A DNA stretch of 64,000 bases, from positions 74,201,505 through 74,265,504 of the forward strand of contig JAVHZZ010000005.1 in NCBI GenBank assembly GCA_036250195.1. The letters run 5' to 3'. The notes beneath the pieces were generated by a model, which saw nothing but the letters and a program-made list of their open reading frames with translations, was not told where the DNA came from and did no database searches. Both the position numbers and the translations under genes were made by a program. This document shows, one piece after another, positions 58,852-64,000 of this stretch; position 1 is the first letter of the stretch, and each line of letters starts with the position of its first letter. The DNA is from Mixophyes australis. Its lineage: Eukaryota; Chordata; Amphibia; Anura; Limnodynastidae.

Positions 58852-59942
58852 TGTGACGAAACGGTTCTCACTGGACTGAGGACTTGTTATTCATCACCTG
58901 TTTCTCACAGTTTACTGTACTTTTTATTCTTTGGCCCAGTCTAAGTATATACACCAGAGCATCAATGTATTATGTTATGTTATTCCATGTTGTTAGGTAC
59001 ATTTTGCCTTGCTATTACCTGCAATATTGTATCTCAAATGTCCTTTGTTCTGAGGTATAGCATAGATTTGGGCTGTTGGTAATCAGAACAATGTCTGAGT
59101 GATTTTTAAGATCGTTAGCTGGCAGCCCATGTTAATTATCTAGAACAACAGGTAATCTGAAATGGAATTAGGTCAGCTGATGTGACATGTGTCTCCACAA
59201 TATTTTACTAGCTGAAATAGCATTGGGAATTGTATTAATATGTATCAATATAAATGTTATTGTATCAAAATATATCTCAGACTTAGATGGTGTAAAGCTG
59301 CAGATACAATGTGTCAAATGTCTTAATATTTCACGCAAGCATGAAGTCATGTTTTTCCCTGATGTAATTTTGTAACCTTTAGTTAAGTTTATTCAGCCAA
59401 ATAGCTAATCCAGTCAAGCTATTCCATTGTATAATCAAGGTAACATTTAAAGTGTCCACTGATAGACCCTGAAAGGGGAAGGATTCTGACATCTTAACCT
59501 GATTCCCTGTGTAGACAGCTAAGAATATAAGAAGAGGAGAATGTGAAGAAGTTCAGTCTAACTTGGAGGATCCTGGTGTACACAACACCAGCAAAAAGGA
59601 CTCTGGGCCAGGCATTGCAGTGCCTCCAGAAAAAAAAACCTACCGATCAGGGTCTGTGTGAGCTAGTAGCCCAAGCTGGGGGACACAGGACCATATAGCA
59701 AAATCTTAGCAGTAATACTACAGGAGGATAATACTCTGAAGAATACAGAGATTGAAACTTTGGGGTGCTGACTGCAAGAGGCTGCTGGAGGGTACACACT
59801 ACCATTTACCTTGTATATTGTGAATGTCTTATGGTGTTAAGCTATTGTAATAAAGCCTTATTTTGGATATATTGTCATCTGTTCGAGTGAGATGAATCCC
59901 GCGGAGGGTAACCACCATTCCAGTTAAGGGTGGTTTCTCACA
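58852..59942 (+). mobile_element. Probable solo LTR (about 1.1 kb)
   Basis: Starts TGTGACGAAACGG and ends TTTCTCACA (inverted TGTGA/TCACA). A TATA-like TATAAGAAGAGG is at 59528, and the polyadenylation signal AATAAA (59849-59854) lies about 90 bp from the end. The flanks CCCAT (58847-58851) and CCGAT (59943-59947) match in 4 of 5 bases. No internal genes are attached. The family is unknown; it begins like the minus-strand end of the LTR at 53505 (TGTGACGAAAC). Confidence 0.55.
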
Positions 59943-60160
59943 CCGATAAATTGGCCATAGCTTCCAGCTTTTTACAGGTAGCAGACTACATGAAAAATGT
60001 GTAAGTCTGGTTTCCTGTTTCTGTGTTTTATTTTTGCTTTATTTTAGTAAAGAAACTGCTTTGCATTTTATATGTATGCCAATTTGCTATCAGCATTTTT
60101 ATTCAATAAACATTGCAACTTTTTGTCATATTAACTACTATTTAACAATGCTCTGTTTTT

Positions 60161-60313
60161 GGGTGGAATTCAATTACAAAGTTCGCCAGACCTTTGGATG
60201 ATAGAGGTATAAGCAAAAACCAGTAATGTATTAGGAATCATAATACCCAGAAATAGGCGCAGTCGTACTTCATGCTATGCTCCTACGGGACAGTGCACTG
60301 AATTAAATCTCCC
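60161..60313. mobile_element. Harbinger-like MITE, decayed
   Basis: GGGTGGAATTCAATTAC at the left and GAATTAAATCTCCC at the right are imperfect inverted ends of the same type as 24946 and 36653. Confidence 0.45.
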
Positions 60314-60873
60314 GCTTTGTGTTCTTAAAAGATTTGTGTGTGTCAAGTAGGCTTGGTTTTCAGAACACTACACTTATGAGAGTAACTAGGTGGTTTGGTT
60401 TTGATTAACCCTTTCACATTCACATGTCACTCATGTCCAGATAGACACGTGCTCTTATTCCTTAGCTGTATGGAGCATACTGCTATATTAAAGCAATTGG
60501 GTTAGAAATTCTAAAACAATCTCCCTGTCGAGCCATGATTTTCCAGGTAGGTTAACTATAGTACATCACCAAATATACATTATTATAAGGGATTGTTAAT
60601 TGTACAATATTACCTATTATTAACAGTAAAATCTGTACAAGTGTTTGGGTGAAAGCCATCCATTTAACCATAAAACTTTATGCTAATATTTGGGGGAAAG
60701 CAGTTAAATGTTAACTAAATGATATGGCTGCTAAAAAAACAAATAGGCATGAGATGGCGTGGTTTGGCAGCCATATTGACAGGATAACAAATTAACTCAT
60801 CTGGGGTTTATCACTTTCTAAATAAATCTCGCTGCAGATACTAGTCAACTTGTAACAATGGGGCACGTTTACA

Positions 60874-61063
60874 GGGGAATTCAATTAGTCGCAATGTGCT
60901 GAGGAACATCGCGAACGCGCATTTTTATTATTAGAGTAAAAAATAACGCTCAGTTTTCCTTGCACCTCCTAAGCGTTATTCTGTACAAAAAATCCACGTG
61001 ATGTGTCTCGCTGCCGTTCCAGAGACACCTTGCACAGATTTTTATTAGAATTGTATTGTCCCC
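60874..61063. mobile_element. Harbinger-like MITE
   Basis: GGGGAATTCAATTAGTCGC at the left and AGAATTGTATTGTCCCC at the right are inverted ends. Interior blocks GCGTTATT and AATAACGC are also inverted. Confidence 0.55.
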
Positions 61064-61534
61064 TTAGAGCCCTTTTGGGCATGATCCCCAAGCTGAGGAC
61101 TAGCCCACATTAGGTGCCGAAGATTTGATTGTACCAGAATCCCTCCCTGCTTTAGGACACAATCCTGAGATGGGCAGAGATTAAACAAGTTTCGCTGAAT
61201 TAGCATCAAGGTGCCGACAGAGCGGGGGCACACAGAAATCCCATTTGCCACCTTCGCATTCATTATTAAAGTTGAGGCCTAGGTCATGTTGGAAGCTGGG
61301 GAACATATTTAGTCGAATCTGTACCTCTCTTTCCTCGTGAGAGCTGAGCTCCAATTAAAGCCTTTACACATTCCAGCTGTGCACCGCACCACTCTTCTCC
61401 ACAACAGACTACTACAGCACAACTGTGCAGAGCTTCAATTTTATTACACACTAAGACCCACAAACACCAGGACTTAATCTAGAGCCTAGAATACAAACAA
61501 GCTTCCAGACTGAAGAGCCTACACATCGGAAATC

Positions 61535-61535
<1 letters not shown>

Positions 61536-61565
<30 letters not shown>
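61536..61565. repeat. (GT)n microsatellite
   Basis: About 15 GT units in sequence with no other recognised feature (61064-62028). Confidence 0.95.
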
Positions 61566-61567
<2 letters not shown>

Positions 61568-62028
61568 GCTCCTCAACAACCATCTCCCCTCCAGTTGTAC
61601 AGTTTCACCCTAGATCCAGCAGCTAATACTGCAGTTTCCTGAGCCTCATCTGTTATACAGTTTACAATAGGGCCCTGGATTGTAGCAGCAATTACAGGCT
61701 AACACACCACCTCATCACTATTCATAAAGGTGGTCACTTGGATAAAGCCTTTTAAAGGTCTCACTTACCAGTTCAACCTGTAAACAGACCATTAGACTTT
61801 CTTAAATGATCTTCATAATCCTCATTACTAAGTTCTAAATAAGGATTCTCAGATTTGTGGTCTCTTGAGATATGACATCCACTTATACTACATTGGATAA
61901 CTCAATATCTGTCCTTTACTCCAGTGTCTGAGGACATCATAAGTATTGCTTCCAACAACACATATGGTTTGACTAGGCCCTTACAGCAAGGCTAACAAAT
62001 AAAACCAAATTAACCTTAGGAAAGTTTA

Positions 62029-63164
62029 CAGTCATGGCAAAAAGTTTTGAGAATGACACAAAAATTATTTTTCACAAAGTCTGATGCCTCAGTTTTTATG
62101 ATGGCAATTTGCATATACTCCAGAATGTCATGAAGAGTGATCAGATGAATTGCAATTAATTTCAAAGTTCCTCTTTGCCATGACAATGAAATGTATCCCC
62201 AAAACAACATTTCCTCTGCATTTCAGCCCTGCCACAAAAGGAGCCGCTGACATCAGATCAGTGATTCTCTTGTTAACACAGGTGAGAGTATTGACAAGGA
62301 CAAGGCTGGAGATCACTCTGTCATGCTGATTGAGTTAGAATAACAAACTGAAAGCTTTAAAAGGAGGGTGGTGCTTGAAACCATTGTTCTTCCTCTGTTA
62401 ACAATGGTTATCTGCAAGGAAACACGTGCAGTCATCATTGCTTTGGACAAAAAGGGCTTCATTGGCAAGGATACTGCTGCTAGTATCAGGGAAAGGTGAA
62501 TGCTACCATCAGCCCCTTGTCATGCCAACAGTAAAGCATCCTGAGCGCATTCATGTGTGGGGTTGCTTCTTAGCCAGTGGGTGTTAGAACACAGACATGA
62601 ATAAAGAGTCGTACCAAAACATCCTCCAAGAGCAACTTCTCCCAATCATCAAAGAACAGTTTGGTAACGAACAATTCCTTTTCCAGCATGATAGAGCACC
62701 TTGCCATAAGGCAAAAGTGATAACTAAGTGACTCAGGGATCAAAACATCGAAATTTTGGGTCCATGGCCAGGACACTCCCAAGACCCTAATCCCATTGAT
62801 AACTTGTGGTCAATACTCAAGAGGCGGGTGGAAAAACAAAAATCCACAAATTCTGACAAACTCCAAGCATTGATTAGATAAGAATGGGCGGCCATCAGTC
62901 GGTATGTGGCCCAGAAGTTGATTGACAGCATGCCAGGGCGAATTGCAGAGGTCTTCAAAAAGAAGGGTCAACACTGCAAATACTGAAATGTTGCATAAAC
63001 TTAATATAATTGTCAATAAAAGCCTTTGACACTTATGAAATGCTTGTAATTTTACTTCAGTATACCATAGCAACATCTGACAAAAAGGTCTAAAAACACT
63101 GAAGCAGCAAACTTTGTTTGAAAACCAATACTTCTGTCATTCTCAAAACTTTTGGCCATGACTA
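62029..63164 (+). mobile_element. Tc1/mariner element, internally deleted
   Basis: Inverted ends CAGTCATGGCAAAAAGTTTT and AAAACTTTTGGCCATGACT are flanked by TA (62027-62028 and 63165-63166). On the plus strand, the N-terminus of a Tc1-type transposase (MVICKETRAVIIALDKKGFI, 62404 on) is followed after an internal deletion by its C-terminal half. Retained there are HVWGCF, LFQHDRAPCHKAKVIT with the second catalytic Asp, and WPGHSQDPNPIDNLWSILKR with the final acidic residue region. At 1,136 bp it is shorter than the usual 1.6 kb, and stops are present. Confidence 0.85.
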
Positions 63165-63166
63165 TA

Positions 63167-64000
63167 GACCTAAATTTTATATTTGGGGCGACAAAATGGG
63201 CAGAATTCCTGCCAGAATATTTCAAGCTCAAAAAAAGCAAACCTATATATATTCCATTAAGGATGTCAAGAGGGATTGTGTCTTCACCTTTGATCAAATC
63301 GAACAGGCTGTCCAAAATTATTACACCAACCTTTATCATCTAAAAAAAATACTCTCCCCTTCCAGATGAAGACTCTTTCAAGGCTCAAATAAAGGATTAC
63401 TTGAAATCCATGCAGTACCCATGGATTTTCAATGAAGTTTGTAAATCCCTTAAGCAACCATTCACGAAAGAAGAAATGGATGACGCTCTAGCTTCAACCC
63501 CCAATGGGAGAAGCCTAAGTCCAGATGGGTTTTCTGTCATTTCTTACAAAGCATTCCTAGAAAATCATATGCATTTATTCTTACATGATTGTAATGAAAT
63601 ACCTGTTGAGGACACCTACTTCCCTCAGTCCCTGGAGGCTGACATAATTATTTTTCCTAAAGAGGTAAAGGACCCATCCCAGTACTCAAGCTATAGGCTG
63701 ATCTCCCTGATAAGTAAAGATCGAAAAAACTTATTGCAAAACTACTCACTAATCATCTGAAGACCCTTCTCCCAGACTTGATACATCAGGACCAGTGGGC
63801 CTTGTGTTTTGAAGAGAAGCTAAAGACAATACTACAATACTAATGTGACTGATTTAAGTCACTGTGTAGATAGAAGCAGATATCACTTGATCCTTTTGTC
63901 CACGGATGAGGAGATGTCATTCAACTGGCAATTTATGTCAGGCATGCTGGAGCACTTGGGATTGGGTCCTCTTTGCTATCATAGGTTGTTGCCATTATAT
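63167..64000 (+). mobile_element. L1/Tx1-type LINE ORF2 fragment (runs off right edge)
   Basis: RPKFYIWGDKMGRIPARIFQ (63166 on) corresponds to HKYYRWGNKPRNLIAQVLQ in the L1 at 47516. The frame 63401-63760 has FTKEEMDDALASTPNGRSLS then PDGFSVISYKAF, the reverse-transcriptase finger motif. Sequence near 63895-63970 (STDEEMSFNWQF...LEHLGLGPLCYH) continues into the palm, in another frame. The Tc1 element at 62029 is inserted in it; the LINE sequence just left of 62029 (ANKTKLTLGK-like) is short and less certain. Confidence 0.72.

Larger units (their letters stand above)
56812..64000. other. NEK10 upstream intron (partial)
   Basis: Between the listed repeats, 56812-58851 and 61064-62028 contain only AT-rich or unassigned sequence. 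The exon preceding PECRAAISEL was not found, so this intron probably extends past the right edge. Confidence 0.45.

Noticed and set aside
56812..64000. Preceding NEK10 exon
   Set aside because: No armadillo-like segment with AG/GT borders and the required phase was found; minus-strand open frames here are repeats or random.

Overview
The window is vertebrate nuclear DNA, most likely from a frog (anuran amphibian). It is AT-rich, has long introns bounded by GT/AG, and about half of it or more is transposable elements. The mix is typical of amphibian genomes: L1/Tx1-type and L2-type LINEs, V-SINE-like SINEs, a DIRS-type element, Gypsy-like solo LTRs, and hAT, Harbinger-like and Tc1/mariner elements. 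I saw no bacterial operon, rRNA, CRISPR array or free-standing tRNA gene.

The only host gene I can support is NEK10 (NIMA-related kinase 10), on the minus strand. I could place thirteen consecutive coding exons between 56811 and 6292, 1,380 nt in all. They splice into one uninterrupted reading frame of about 460 codons with every splice phase agreeing. The five exons from 56811 to 36917 encode armadillo-type helical repeats. The next two and part of the eighth (35137 to about 34630) encode the linker before the kinase. The remainder, down to 6292, encodes the N-lobe and the first part of the C-lobe: glycine loop, ATP lysine, alpha-C glutamate, HRD, DFG and the start of the activation segment. 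The first exons of the gene lie beyond 64000. The exons for the rest of the C-lobe and the C-terminal tail lie beyond position 1.

Region by region. 1-2692: 5' part of a minus-strand L1/Tx1 element with an intact 330-aa ORF1 and a 5' UTR carrying tandem ETS-type sites. 2693-26637: the DFG exon at 6292-6367, then a 20.3-kb intron holding two L2 copies (one split by a solo LTR), a decayed Tc1, a DIRS-type element at 13330-16213, and hAT and Harbinger-like MITEs. 26638-45583: eleven NEK10 exons, with a solo LTR, a SINE, an L1 fragment, a Harbinger-like element, an internally deleted hAT inside L2, a minisatellite and another solo LTR between them. 45584-56724: an 11-kb intron containing a 5'-complete L1 with 14-bp target-site duplications, a solo LTR and a fold-back hAT element. 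56812-64000: a further solo LTR, Harbinger-like MITEs, and an internally deleted Tc1 inserted in an L1 ORF2 fragment that runs off the right edge.

No new multi-gene system is evident. The most interesting material is the chance to read NEK10 and the history of insertions inside it. Several insertions carry their own proof: target-site duplications, an empty site in a sister copy, or a reading frame that closes when the insert is ignored. The ETS-site array in the LINE 5' UTR and the shared promoter layout of three LTRs are testable regulatory hypotheses. All family names come from memory of conserved motifs, not from searches.
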